This document shows positions 30,873 to 40,080 of a DNA stretch of 64,000 nt, piece after piece. The stretch's first letter is position 1, and each line of letters starts with the position of its first letter. The notes below the pieces were generated by a model that had not been told where the DNA came from, did no database searches, and saw only the letters and a program-made list of their open reading frames with translations. Position numbers and translations under genes: made by a program. This DNA comes from Sporichthyaceae bacterium (GTDB taxonomy: Bacteria; Actinomycetota; Actinomycetes; Sporichthyales; Sporichthyaceae), in NCBI GenBank assembly GCA_036493475.1, contig DASXPS010000032.1, positions 1-64,000 on the forward strand, given 5' to 3'.

Positions 30873-32027
30873 GTGAGCCGAATGCCGCTGCGGGACGACA
30901 TGCAGCTGATCTCGGTCGACGATCATCTGGTCGAGCCCCCGCACGTCTGGCAGGACCGTCTGCCCGCCGCGCTGCGCGACGCGGGCCCGCGCATCGTGCG
31001 CGAGGGCGGGCCGCAGGGCGCCACCGACGTGTGGGTCTACGAGGGCCGGCGCTACCCGCAGATCGGGCTGAACGCGGTGGCGGGACGCCCTCCGGAGGAG
31101 TTCGGCACCGAGCCGATGCGCTACTCCGACATGATCCCTGGCTGCTACGAGCCCGAGGCCCGGATCATCGACATGGACCTCGACGGCGTGCAGGCCGCGA
31201 TCTGCTTCCCGTCGTTCCCGCGTTTCGCGGGCACGGTGTTCCTGCAGGCCGAGGACTTCAAGCTGGCGCTGCTCTGCGTGCAGGCCTGGAACGACTTCAT
31301 GATCGACGAGTGGTGCGCGGCCGCAGCGGGGCGCTTCATTCCCATCGCGATCCTGCCGCTGTGGGACGTGGCGGCCTGCGTCGCGGAGATCCAGCGCACC
31401 GCGGCCAAGGGCGTCAAGGCGATCTCGTTCACCGAGAACCCGGTGCCGCTGGGCCTGCCGTCGTTCCATACCGACCACTGGGACCCAGTGTTCGCTGCCG
31501 CGCAGGAGGCGAACCTGCCGCTGTCGATGCACTTCGGCACCTCCGGCCAGGCGCCCACCACCGCGCCGGACGCCCCGTTCGCGGTGACGATCACTCTCTT
31601 CGGCTGCAATTCCATGTTCGCTGCCGCCGACCTGATCTTTTCGCCCGTCTTCCACAAGTTCCCGAACCTCAAGGTTTCCCTCGCCGAGGGCGGCATCGGG
31701 TGGGTGCCTTACCTGCTCGAGCGCGCGGACTACGTGTGGGACCGGCACCGCTGGTACCAGAACGTGAACCAGGATGTGCCACCCTCGGAGCTGTTCCGCC
31801 GGCATATCTGGGGCTGCTTCATCGACGACGTGCACGGGCTGAACAGCCGTTACGAGATCGGCATCGACCACATCACCTGGGAATGCGACTACCCGCACTC
31901 GGACTCCAACTGGCCGAACAGCCGCAAGCGGGCGATCGAGGTGTTTGCCGAGATCCCGGACGACGAGGTGCACCGGATGGTCGAGTGGAACAGTCGCGAG
32001 CTGTTCAACTTCCCGCGGGCCATCTGA
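30873..32027 (+). CDS. Amidohydrolase-2 family protein (TIM-barrel metal hydrolase/decarboxylase type)
   Basis: This 384-residue member of the amidohydrolase-2 group includes decarboxylases and hydrolases of ring-cleavage products. The N-terminal metal motif is degenerate (SVDDHLVEPP, about residues 14-23), with a central histidine in SMHFG and the C-terminal catalytic Asp in WECDYPHSDSNWP (about 336-348). Similar proteins are common in mycobacterial steroid- and terpenoid-type clusters, with unproven activity. GTG 30873 is the longer start; ATG 30882 has the better-placed ribosome site (GAGGTGA). It is first of nine coupled genes through 40026. Confidence 0.9.
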   Translation: MSRMPLRDDMQLISVDDHLVEPPHVWQDRLPAALRDAGPRIVREGGPQGATDVWVYEGRRYPQIGLNAVAGRPPEEFGTEPMRYSDMIPGCYEPEARIIDMDLDGVQAAICFPSFPRFAGTVFLQAEDFKLALLCVQAWNDFMIDEWCAAAAGRFIPIAILPLWDVAACVAEIQRTAAKGVKAISFTENPVPLGLPSFHTDHWDPVFAAAQEANLPLSMHFGTSGQAPTTAPDAPFAVTITLFGCNSMFAAADLIFSPVFHKFPNLKVSLAEGGIGWVPYLLERADYVWDRHRWYQNVNQDVPPSELFRRHIWGCFIDDVHGLNSRYEIGIDHITWECDYPHSDSNWPNSRKRAIEVFAEIPDDEVHRMVEWNSRELFNFPRAI

Positions 32028-32257
32028 TGCCGCGGCCGGCGGAGAACGCCTCCGATTGGTCCGACCTCGACCTGCTCACCGTCGAGGAGGCCACCGAACG
32101 TCTCACCGCGGAAATCGCCGCCACCACCGAGGAACTGACCGGGCTGCCCGACGGTCCTGAGCGCTCGGCCGCCCAACATCGCCTCGGGCTGTTGGCGAAG
32201 GCCAAGGAGCGCGCCGCCCGCGGCGCAAGCCGCCCGCTCTATGGGGAGCAGACGTGA
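32027..32257 (+). CDS. Small acidic helical protein, 76 aa
   Basis: This protein is not recognised. It is predicted to be wholly helical, with heptad-like spacing from LLTVEEATERLTAEIAATTE to RSAAQHRLGLLAKAKERAARG, possibly a short coiled coil. The start ATG overlaps the amidohydrolase stop (TGATG), and its stop overlaps the P450 GTG (GTGA). A tightly coupled small helical protein here could be an adaptor or stabiliser for a neighbouring enzyme. Confidence 0.75.
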   Translation: MPRPAENASDWSDLDLLTVEEATERLTAEIAATTEELTGLPDGPERSAAQHRLGLLAKAKERAARGASRPLYGEQT

Positions 32258-33447
32258 CCGCCGCGCCTCCCGATCACGTGCCGGCCGAGTTGGTCCGGGA
32301 CGTCGACCACGTGTTCGGCGCGGACTTTCTCGCCGACCCGTTCGCCGCGTTCCGCACCCTGCGCGACCAGCACGTGCTGTGGAGCCCACACCACGGCGGC
32401 TACTGGATCCTCACCCGCGCCGAGGACATCCGCGCCGCGCTGCAGCAGCCCGAGTTGTTCTCCTCGGTCGCCACCGGCATCCCGGCGCATGTCGCCCGCA
32501 AGGAGAAGTTGGCCCCGTTGGAGCTCGATCCGCCGGAGCACACCGCCTACCGACGGGTGATCGCGCCGTTGTTCGCGCCGAAGGCGGTGACCGTCCGTAC
32601 CGCGGCGATCTCCGACACCTGCGTCGGTCTCATCGACGGGTTTTCCGACCGCGGGCGCGCGGAGTTCGTAACTGAGTTCGCCGAGCCGTTCCCCACCCGG
32701 ATCTTCACCAACATCCTCGGTCTGCCGGCCGCCGAGGCGCCGCGTTTTGTGCAGTGGAACGCCAAACTGCTGCACAGTCAGGACCAGCCCGAGGTCCGCC
32801 GCGAGGCCGGTATCGAGATCAACGACTACCTGCGCGAACTGATCGCCGCCCGGCGCGCGGCCCCGCGTGACGACGTGGTCTCCGCGCTGCTCGGCGGCGA
32901 GATCGACGGCCGGCCGATCTGCGACGACGAGGTGCAGAACATCTGTTTCCTGCTGTTTGTGGCCGGGTTGGACACCGTCACCGCGGCATTGACCTGGTGC
33001 TTCCACTTCCTCGCGCAGAATTCCGACCACCGGCGGCAGCTCGTCGCCGACCCGGCGATCCTGCCCGGCGCGGTGGAGGAACTGCTGCGGGTGCACTCGT
33101 TCATCAACCCCGCCCGCACCGTCACCCGAGACCTGGAGTTCGCGGGGGTGTCGATGCGCAAGGGCGAACGGATCCTGCTGTCCACGGTGTTGGCCGCGCA
33201 GGATCCCGAGGAGTTCCCGGACGAGGCGCAGGTGCGCTTCAACCGTACCGCCAACCGGCATCTGGCTTTCGGGGCCGGGCCGCACCGCTGCGCGGGGTCG
33301 CATTTGGCGCGTGACGAGATCGGTACCGCGCTCGCGCAATGGCACGCCCGCATCCCGGACTACGCGATTGCTGAGGGCGCTGAGCTCTCCATTCACGCGG
33401 GCGGTGCCATGGGCATCGACCGCCTGCCCCTGGTGTGGTCGGCATGA
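32254..33447 (+). CDS. Cytochrome P450
   Basis: This 397-residue soluble bacterial P450 has the I-helix oxygen-activation motif LFVAGLDTVTAAL (about residues 233-245), the ExxR motif in EELLR, the PERF-region equivalent VRFNRTANRHLAFG, and the haem loop FGAGPHRCAG with the cysteine ligand near residue 346. It should hydroxylate a hydrophobic island substrate. The electron partner is probably the 3Fe-4S ferredoxin at 30428-30622. The gene overlaps both neighbours by four bases. Confidence 0.95.
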   Translation: MTAAPPDHVPAELVRDVDHVFGADFLADPFAAFRTLRDQHVLWSPHHGGYWILTRAEDIRAALQQPELFSSVATGIPAHVARKEKLAPLELDPPEHTAYRRVIAPLFAPKAVTVRTAAISDTCVGLIDGFSDRGRAEFVTEFAEPFPTRIFTNILGLPAAEAPRFVQWNAKLLHSQDQPEVRREAGIEINDYLRELIAARRAAPRDDVVSALLGGEIDGRPICDDEVQNICFLLFVAGLDTVTAALTWCFHFLAQNSDHRRQLVADPAILPGAVEELLRVHSFINPARTVTRDLEFAGVSMRKGERILLSTVLAAQDPEEFPDEAQVRFNRTANRHLAFGAGPHRCAGSHLARDEIGTALAQWHARIPDYAIAEGAELSIHAGGAMGIDRLPLVWSA

Positions 33448-34640
33448 CCGATCGCCCGGACCGCAACGGTCTGTCCGCGGACGAGCTCGCCGCCGAACTG
33501 CGCGTGTTCCTCGCCGAGCACCACCCTGGCCGCACCCCGCCGGCCACAGTCCCGACGGCGGCCGCGGAACGCCTCGCGTTCCAGCGCACTTGGCAGGCCA
33601 CGCTATTCGATCATGGCTGGGCCGCGCCCGGCTGGCCGCGGCGCTGGGGCGGCATGGGGCTGCCGCTGCGGCTGCAGGCCGTGCACCACCGGGAGATGGC
33701 GCTGGCCCGGACCCCGGTGGCGCCGTCCCGCATCGGCTACATCGTCGGGCCCTCGCTGCTCGCCTACGGCACCGAGGCGCAACTGGAACGCTTCCTGCGG
33801 CCACTGATCCGCACCGACGAGCTGTGGTGCCAGGGATTCTCCGAACCCGACGCGGGATCTGACCTGGCGTCACTGCGAACCAGAGCTGTGCTCGACGGCG
33901 ACGTTTACCGGGTAACCGGACGCAAGGTGTGGACCTCCGGTGCGCAGTTCGCGGACTGGATGCTGTGTCTGGCCCGCACCGGACCGGCCGGTTCCGGGGC
34001 GGCGGGCATCACCGCGCTGGCACTGGACATGCACGCGCCCGGCGTCAACGCTCGCCCGCTGCGGGACATGACCGGCGGCGCGCACTTCGCCGAGGTGGAA
34101 CTCGACGACGTGCGGGTACCCGTTGCGTACCGGGTCGGTGATGAGAACGCCGGTTGGGCGGTTGCCCGCGCCACGTTGGGCCACGAACGGTCCACCTCGC
34201 TGGCCTCGGCCGGCATGCGCTATCGCCGGGTGACCGGTGACCTGTTGGAGCTCGCGCAACGCCGCGGCCGCACGGACGACCCTTACGACCGCGATGCCCT
34301 GGCCCGTGCGGTGACCGATGCCCGGCTGTTGGAGTGGAGCGGGCAGCGGGTGCTCGGCCGGGTGTTGGAGGGTGGCGAGCCCGGGCCGTTGGCCTCGGTG
34401 ATCCGGCTGCAGCACGCTCTGTTCGAGCAGGGGCTGCACGAACTGGCCACCGACCTGCTCGGCCCGCACGCCGCGCTGGCCGCGTCCGAGGCACACCTGG
34501 CCGCGGGCGGCAAGCAGGACGGCGCCTGGCTGCGCGGCTTCCTGCGCACCCGGGCCAGCACGATCGGGGCGGGCACCGCCGAGATCCAACGCACCACCAT
34601 TGCCGACAAGGTTCTCGGGCTTCGGGAGGTAGGACGATGA
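33444..34640 (+). CDS. Acyl-CoA dehydrogenase (possible alpha or beta subunit of a heteromer)
   Basis: This 398-residue acyl-CoA dehydrogenase has GFSEPDAGSDLASLRTRA (about residues 136-153), KVWTSGAQ and the C-terminal FAD-contact region ASTIGAGTAEIQRTTIADKVLGL. The start ATG overlaps the P450 stop. The next gene encodes a second, dissimilar acyl-CoA dehydrogenase joined by ATGA. Side-by-side unequal pairs of this kind form alpha2beta2 enzymes in actinomycete steroid degradation (ChsE-type), so a heteromer is likely. Confidence 0.92.
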   Translation: MTDRPDRNGLSADELAAELRVFLAEHHPGRTPPATVPTAAAERLAFQRTWQATLFDHGWAAPGWPRRWGGMGLPLRLQAVHHREMALARTPVAPSRIGYIVGPSLLAYGTEAQLERFLRPLIRTDELWCQGFSEPDAGSDLASLRTRAVLDGDVYRVTGRKVWTSGAQFADWMLCLARTGPAGSGAAGITALALDMHAPGVNARPLRDMTGGAHFAEVELDDVRVPVAYRVGDENAGWAVARATLGHERSTSLASAGMRYRRVTGDLLELAQRRGRTDDPYDRDALARAVTDARLLEWSGQRVLGRVLEGGEPGPLASVIRLQHALFEQGLHELATDLLGPHAALAASEAHLAAGGKQDGAWLRGFLRTRASTIGAGTAEIQRTTIADKVLGLREVGR

Positions 34641-35779
34641 GCGCCGTCGACGTTGAGAGCAGCGCGATGTTCGTGTTCAGCGACGAGCAGAACGCGCTGC
34701 GCGCCACCGTGCGCCGCTTCCTCGCCGAGCGGTCGCCGGAGACCGAGGTGCGTCGGCTGATGGAGACCGAAACCGGGTATGACACCGCGGTCTGGCAGCT
34801 GATGGCGGGTCAGCTCGGCCTGCAGGGCCTGGCGCTGCCGGAGAAGTTCGGCGGGTCCGGGTTCGGCTTCGTGGACCTGCAGATCGTGCTGGAGGAGATG
34901 GGTCGCGCGCTGCTGTGCGCGCCGTTCCTGTCCGGCGTGGTACTCGCCGCCAACGCGGTGCTGCTCTCCGGCGACGAGGCAGCCTGCGCGCAGTACCTGC
35001 CGGGCATCGCGGAGGGCGGCACGATCGCCGCGCTGGCGGTCACCGAGGCCTCGGGCAGCTGGCGCGCCGGCGACGTCACTACCGCGGCCACCGCGGTCGT
35101 CGGCGGCTACGCACTGAGCGGGGAGAAACTATTCGTGCCCGACGGGCACGTCGCCGACCTGTTGTTCGTGCTGGCGCGCACCGCGGTCGGTCCGTCGCTG
35201 TTCGCCGTCGACCCCGCGGCGGGCGGCGTCACCCGCGAGCCGATGGGCACCCTGGACGCCACCCGCAAGCAGTCCCGCCTGACCTTCGACGGGGCCCGGG
35301 CACGCCTCATCGGCGAGGACGGCGGCGCCGAGCGCCCGCTGTCCCAGACGTTGGACCTGGCCGCCGCCGCGTTGGCCGCCGAGCAGGCCGGCGGTGCCCG
35401 CCGGGTGCTGGAGATGGCCGTCGAATACGCCAAGGTGCGCGAGCAGTTCGGCCGGCCCATCGGCTCCTTCCAGGCCATCAAGCACAAGTGCGCGGACATG
35501 CTGCTCGCGGTGGAGTCGGCGACCTCCGCGGCCTACGCGGTGGGTTGGGCCATCGACGAGGGCAGCGACGAGGTCGGGGTGCTGGCCAGCCTGGCGAAGG
35601 CGTTCTGCTCGGAGGCCTACACGCACTGCACCGCGGAGAACATCCAGATCCATGGCGGCATCGGGTTCACCTGGGAGCACCCCGCGCACCTGTACTTCAA
35701 GCGGGCGAAAAGCACGGAGATCCTGTTCGGCAACCCGCGCTATCACCGCGCCCTGCTCGCCGACCGGCTCGGCATCTGA
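34637..35779 (+). CDS. Acyl-CoA dehydrogenase (partner subunit with catalytic Glu)
   Basis: This 380-residue acyl-CoA dehydrogenase has its N-terminal domain starting FVFSDEQNALRATVRRF, a degenerate FAD-contact motif (VTEASGSWRAGDV replacing the usual SEPxAGSD), and an intact C-terminal region IQIHGGIGFTWEHPAHLYFKR with the expected catalytic Glu in TWEH. Loss of the FAD motif here and its presence in the preceding subunit support a shared active site in a heterotetramer. The start overlaps the preceding stop; the gene ends two bases before the aldehyde dehydrogenase. Confidence 0.92.
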   Translation: MSAVDVESSAMFVFSDEQNALRATVRRFLAERSPETEVRRLMETETGYDTAVWQLMAGQLGLQGLALPEKFGGSGFGFVDLQIVLEEMGRALLCAPFLSGVVLAANAVLLSGDEAACAQYLPGIAEGGTIAALAVTEASGSWRAGDVTTAATAVVGGYALSGEKLFVPDGHVADLLFVLARTAVGPSLFAVDPAAGGVTREPMGTLDATRKQSRLTFDGARARLIGEDGGAERPLSQTLDLAAAALAAEQAGGARRVLEMAVEYAKVREQFGRPIGSFQAIKHKCADMLLAVESATSAAYAVGWAIDEGSDEVGVLASLAKAFCSEAYTHCTAENIQIHGGIGFTWEHPAHLYFKRAKSTEILFGNPRYHRALLADRLGI

Positions 35780-35781
35780 GG

Positions 35782-37215
35782 ATGGACGCCACCGCCGCGC
35801 GGGCGCTACTGCCGGGCAGCACGTGTTGGGTCGGTGGTGGCCTCGTGGAGGGCACCGGGCAGAGCCGCACCTACGTGCACCCCGGCGACGGCAGCGTCAC
35901 CGGCGAGTCCCGCCTCGCCGGGCCGGACCAGGTGGAACACGCGATCGCGGCCGCGCGCAAGGCGCAACCGGACTGGGCGGCCAACGCCGCCACCCGCCGG
36001 GACGCACTGTTCGGCGCGGCGCTGACGATCCGTCAGCATGCCGACGAGCTGGCCGCGCTCACCACGCTGGAGATGGGCATGCCGCTGCGTGCGGCGAAGG
36101 CGGGCGTGCTGCACGCGGCGGAGTGGTTCGCGCACTACGCGGGCTGGGCGGACAAGCTCGGGGGTGCGGTTGCCCCGGTGGGCGGTGAGGTACTCGACTA
36201 CACCGTGCCGTCGCCGCACGGGGTGGTCGGCGCGATCATCCCGTGGAACGGACCGGTGATCGCCGCGGCGCTCAAGCTCGCGCCGGCGCTCGCGGCGGGC
36301 AACGCCGTGGTGCTCAAGCCATCCGAGCTCGCGCCGTTCGCCGCGGTGCGCCTGGCGCAGTTGCTCGATCTGCCCGACGGTGTGCTCGGCGTGCTGGGTG
36401 GTGCCGGTGATGTCGGCGCCGCTCTGGTCGACTCGGTCGACATGGTCAGCTTCACCGGCGGGGAGACCGCGGGCCGCGCAGTGTCCGTCGCCGCCGCCAC
36501 GCAGTTCATTCCGTGCGTGTTGGAACTGGGCGGCAAGTCCGCATCGGTGGTCTTCGATGACGCCGACCCGGCACGGGTCGGCAAGCTGGGTGTGCTCCTC
36601 GGCGCGGTGCAGAACAGCGGCCAGGGCTGCTTCCTGCCCACCCGCTTGCTGGTCCATCGCGGCATCTATGACGCCGTGCTCGAAGCCGCGGTGGCCGCCG
36701 CGGGCAGCGTGCGCCTCGGCGACCCGTACGACCGGGCCACCGGGATGGGCCCGGTCGTCGACATCGCGGCGGCCAACCGCATCCTCGCCGTGATCGAGCA
36801 GGCGCAGGGAAATGCCGAGGGCCGCCTGGTCGCGGGTGGGGGGCGCGGACCGGGCGAGGCCTACGTGCAGCCCACCGTGTTCGCCGACGTCGACCCGGCC
36901 AGTTCCCTGGCCCAAAAAGAAATCTTCGGCCCTGTGTTGGCCGTCACGCCGTTCGACTCCGAGGACGAGGCGGTGGAGATCGCCAACGGCACCCGCTACG
37001 GGCTGGCCGGATACGTGTGGACCGCCGACGTCGCCCGCGCCCATCGCGTGGCCGGTCGCCTGGACGCCGGGTACGTGTCGGTGAATGGCCTGGCGGGGCT
37101 GCCGCCCGCCGCACCGTTCGGCGGCTGGAAGGCCAGCGGCCGCGGCACCGAGGGAGGACCGCAGGGCCTCCGCGAGTTCCTCAAGGTCAAGAACATTCAC
37201 GTGGGTCTCGCATGA
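35782..37215 (+). CDS. Aldehyde dehydrogenase
   Basis: This 477-residue NAD(P)-dependent aldehyde dehydrogenase has the cofactor loop IIPWNGP, FTGGETAGR, the general-base Glu in LELGGKSA and the nucleophile Cys283 in NSGQGCF. The C-terminal motif QKEIFGPVLAV follows. It would oxidise an aldehyde to the acid, for example after P450 oxidation of a methyl group. The ATG is two bases after the preceding stop. Confidence 0.94.
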   Translation: MDATAARALLPGSTCWVGGGLVEGTGQSRTYVHPGDGSVTGESRLAGPDQVEHAIAAARKAQPDWAANAATRRDALFGAALTIRQHADELAALTTLEMGMPLRAAKAGVLHAAEWFAHYAGWADKLGGAVAPVGGEVLDYTVPSPHGVVGAIIPWNGPVIAAALKLAPALAAGNAVVLKPSELAPFAAVRLAQLLDLPDGVLGVLGGAGDVGAALVDSVDMVSFTGGETAGRAVSVAAATQFIPCVLELGGKSASVVFDDADPARVGKLGVLLGAVQNSGQGCFLPTRLLVHRGIYDAVLEAAVAAAGSVRLGDPYDRATGMGPVVDIAAANRILAVIEQAQGNAEGRLVAGGGRGPGEAYVQPTVFADVDPASSLAQKEIFGPVLAVTPFDSEDEAVEIANGTRYGLAGYVWTADVARAHRVAGRLDAGYVSVNGLAGLPPAAPFGGWKASGRGTEGGPQGLREFLKVKNIHVGLA

Positions 37216-38420
37216 CTCCCGACGAGTTCGAGGCCGAGGTCGTCGAATTCCTCTCCGCTCGGGTGTCCCGGCGCGGCCCGGTGTCCACCGAGTGGGGGCA
37301 CGGCGAAGAAGGTCTCGCGCTGTTCCACGAGACCACCGACGCGCAGGAACGTGCCGAGGCCAACGCCGCGCTGGCCTGGCAACGGGAGCGCTGGGCCGGC
37401 GGCTTCGGCTGGATCACCGGACCTGTCGCCCACGGCGGCGCCGGGCTGCCGGTGTTCTACGACCGGCTCTACCGCACGCTCGAGGCGCAGTTCGACATCC
37501 CCGACATGAGCCCGCTGCGCATCGGCCTCGGGACGCTGAGCCACGCCCTGCTCAGCAACGGCACCGACGACCAACTCGCCGCGCACGCCCTGCCGCTGCA
37601 CCGCGGCGAAACCATCGGCTGCCAGTTGTTCTCCGAACCGGACGCCGGGTCAGACCTCGCCGGCGTGCGCACCCGCGGTGTCCGGGACGGCAACACCTGG
37701 CGCATCGACGGACAGAAGGTGTGGACCTCCAACGCCACCTTCGCCGACCTCGGCCTGGCGTTGGTGCGTACCGACCCGGACGCCCCCAAGCACCGCGGCA
37801 TGACCATGTTCCTGATGCCGATGAACACCCCCGGGGTCGAGGTCCGGCCGTTGCGCCAACTCACCGGCGGCGCCAGCTTCTGCGAAACCTTCCTCACCGA
37901 CGTGGTGCTCGACGACGCGCTGCGTCTGGGCGACGAGGGCGCCGGCTGGGCCGTCGCCACCGCCGCACTCGCCGGCGAACGCAGGGCGGTCGGTGATCGC
38001 TCGCACGAGGCCAACGCGCGCGCCATGGCACTGCTGCGCACCCTCGTGCAGCGCAACGGCCAGGCCGCCGACCCGGTGGTGCGCGACGCCTGGGCCGATC
38101 TGCACACCCGACTGCGGGTCGCGCGGTTCCAACAGCAACGCATGCAGGCGCTGCCCGAGGAGTCGATGTCCGGCGCGGAACGGGCGATGGACAAGGTACT
38201 GCTGGCGAGTAATCAGAAGCGCATCGGTGACCTGGCCGCGCAACTGCTGGGCCCGGCGTTCGTCGCGGACACCGGGGACTGGGGCACGTTCAATTGGAAC
38301 CGCTGGCTGATGGGCAGTATGGGCTACCGCATCGCCGGCGGCACCGAGGAAATCCTCAAGACCATGCTCGCCGAGCGCGTGCTGGGGCTGCCCCGTGAAC
38401 CGAAGGAGACCAAACGGTGA
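37212..38420 (+). CDS. Acyl-CoA dehydrogenase
   Basis: This 402-residue acyl-CoA dehydrogenase has LFSEPDAGSDLAGVRTRG (about residues 139-156), KVWTSNATFADLG and a C-terminal MGYRIAGGTEEILKTMLAERVLGLP. An insertion (TGDWGTFNWNRWLMG) precedes the last motif. It is the third dehydrogenase in this operon and of the same broad group as the gene at 29182. It overlaps the aldehyde dehydrogenase gene (ATGA) and the crotonase gene (GTGA). Confidence 0.92.
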   Translation: MTPDEFEAEVVEFLSARVSRRGPVSTEWGHGEEGLALFHETTDAQERAEANAALAWQRERWAGGFGWITGPVAHGGAGLPVFYDRLYRTLEAQFDIPDMSPLRIGLGTLSHALLSNGTDDQLAAHALPLHRGETIGCQLFSEPDAGSDLAGVRTRGVRDGNTWRIDGQKVWTSNATFADLGLALVRTDPDAPKHRGMTMFLMPMNTPGVEVRPLRQLTGGASFCETFLTDVVLDDALRLGDEGAGWAVATAALAGERRAVGDRSHEANARAMALLRTLVQRNGQAADPVVRDAWADLHTRLRVARFQQQRMQALPEESMSGAERAMDKVLLASNQKRIGDLAAQLLGPAFVADTGDWGTFNWNRWLMGSMGYRIAGGTEEILKTMLAERVLGLPREPKETKR

Positions 38421-39193
38421 GCGAGTACAACACCGTGCTGTTCGCCCTCGCCGAGGGCGTCGCGACCATCACACTGAACCGACCCGAGGTGCTCAACAGT
38501 TTCAACCAGCAGATGCTCGATGAGTTCTGCGACATCTGGAAGCGATGCCGGGTCGACGACGAGGTGCGGGTCATCGTGCTGCGCGCCGCGGGCGGCCGCG
38601 CGTTCTCCACCGGCGTGGACCGCAAGGCCGGGCGCACCCGCCACCCCAACCCGTGGAGCGCGGATGACCCCGGCTTCTTCCTCGGTGCCAAGCAGAACCG
38701 GGTGTGGAAGCCGCTGATCTGCGCGGTCAACGGCATGTGCGCAGGCGGGGCGTTCTACTGGATCAACGAGGCCGACGTGGTGATCTGCTCGGCCGACGCC
38801 ACCTTCTTCGACCCGCACACCACTTACGGCATGCTCTCCGCGCTGGAGCCCGCCGGGCTGGCCCGGCGCATCCCGCTGGGCGAGGCGATGCGCATCGCAT
38901 TGTTCGGCCTCGACGAACGCATGGGCGCCGAACGGGCGTACTCCATCGGCCTGGTCAGCGAGATCGTCGTCGGTGGTGAGGCGGAGCTGTGGAACCGCGC
39001 GCAGGTGCTGGCGGAACGGCTCGCCGAGAAACCACCGCTGGCCATCCAGGGCACGGTGAAGGCGGTGTGGGACTCGCTGTCCATGTCTCCGCACGCTGCC
39101 CGCGAGGTGCCGCTGGTGTACCCGCAGTTGTCGAATCCGTTGTCCCAGACAGATTTCACGCCCGGCAAGGGCGGGGAACCGGAGATCCGATGA
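38417..39193 (+). CDS. Enoyl-CoA hydratase/isomerase
   Basis: This 258-residue crotonase begins YNTVLFALAEGVATITLNRPEVLNSF. It has an oxyanion segment AGGRAFSTGVDRK and the second motif CAVNGMCAGGAFYWINEADVVICS. The FDPHTTYGMLSALEPAGL segment replaces the acidic active-site loop of classic hydratases, so the reaction (hydration, isomerisation or ring opening) is uncertain. The GTG start is coupled to the preceding stop; AAGGAG lies 11 bases upstream. Confidence 0.92.
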   Translation: MSEYNTVLFALAEGVATITLNRPEVLNSFNQQMLDEFCDIWKRCRVDDEVRVIVLRAAGGRAFSTGVDRKAGRTRHPNPWSADDPGFFLGAKQNRVWKPLICAVNGMCAGGAFYWINEADVVICSADATFFDPHTTYGMLSALEPAGLARRIPLGEAMRIALFGLDERMGAERAYSIGLVSEIVVGGEAELWNRAQVLAERLAEKPPLAIQGTVKAVWDSLSMSPHAAREVPLVYPQLSNPLSQTDFTPGKGGEPEIR

Positions 39194-40026
39194 GCGGACG
39201 GTTGGCGGGCAAGGTCGCATTCATCACCGGCGCGGCCCGCGGTCAGGGTCGCAGTCACGCGCTCACGCTGGCCAAGGAGGGTGCGGACATCATCGCCGTC
39301 GACCTGTGCGCCGACGTCGACACTGCGCCCTACCCGATGGCCACCGGAGAGGACCTCGCCGAGACGGTGCGATTGGTCGAGGCCACCGACCGGCGCATCG
39401 TCGCCGAACGTGCCGACGTGCGGGACCTGCCCGCGCTGCAGAAGGTGCTGGAGACCGGCGTCGGCGAACTCGGCCGGTTGGACATCGTGCTGGCCAACGC
39501 GGGCATCGCGCAGTACGCGCCCGCCGTCGACCTGACGGCGGATCAGTGGACCACGATGATCGACGTCAACCTCACCGGGGTGTTCTTCACCGTCAAGGCG
39601 GCGCTGCCGCACTTGATCGCCGGGGGCAACGGTGGCTCGATCGTGCTCACCAGCTCGGCGGCCGGGCTGCGCGGTATCGCCAACTGCGTGCACTACTGCG
39701 CGGCCAAGCACGGCCTGGTCGGCATGATGAAGGGCCTGGCGCTGGAACTCGGCCCGCACCGCATCCGGGTCAACACCGTGCACCCGACCACGGTGAACAC
39801 CGACATGGTGCACAACGACTCGACCTACGAACTTTTCCTGCCCGGCAAGGACAACCCAACGACCGAGCAGTTCGCGCGCATCGCGCAACGGCTCAATGTG
39901 CTGCCCGAGCCGTGGGCGGAGCCGGCAGATGTCAGCGCCGCGATCGCCTTTCTGTGCTCGGACGAGGCCCGGTTGGTTACCGGGGTGAGCTTCCCGGTCG
40001 ACGCGGGCATGGCTGTCCGCTGGTGA
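39190..40026 (+). CDS. Mycofactocin-type SDR oxidoreductase
   Basis: This 278-residue classical SDR has the NAD motif ITGAARGQGRSHA (about residues 13-25) and VDLCADVDTAPYPMATGEDLAETV, the insert that marks the mycofactocin-coupled group. It also has the NAG motif LANAGIA, catalytic Ser in SSAAGL and YCAAK. Enzymes of this group hold NAD tightly and exchange electrons with mycofactocin, not free NAD. It would oxidise an alcohol formed by the P450 or a hydratase. It is the last gene of the nine-gene operon. Confidence 0.92.
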   Translation: MSGRLAGKVAFITGAARGQGRSHALTLAKEGADIIAVDLCADVDTAPYPMATGEDLAETVRLVEATDRRIVAERADVRDLPALQKVLETGVGELGRLDIVLANAGIAQYAPAVDLTADQWTTMIDVNLTGVFFTVKAALPHLIAGGNGGSIVLTSSAAGLRGIANCVHYCAAKHGLVGMMKGLALELGPHRIRVNTVHPTTVNTDMVHNDSTYELFLPGKDNPTTEQFARIAQRLNVLPEPWAEPADVSAAIAFLCSDEARLVTGVSFPVDAGMAVRW

Positions 40027-40047
40027 GTCGCCGCGAAATCGACTATA

Positions 40048-40063
40048 TATAGAACGATTTATT
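40048..40063 (-). promoter_or_regulatory. Island motif, site 5 (upstream of the hotdog dehydratase)
   Basis: On the minus strand this reads AATAAATCGTTCTATA, with ATATAG continuing beyond. It is nearly identical to site 1 and lies 17 bases before the dehydratase ATG in the 54-bp gap after the nine-gene operon. The flanking TATATATAG suggests an overlapping -10 box. Confidence 0.65.
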
Positions 40064-40080
40064 TCGGCGAAGGAGCGCGC

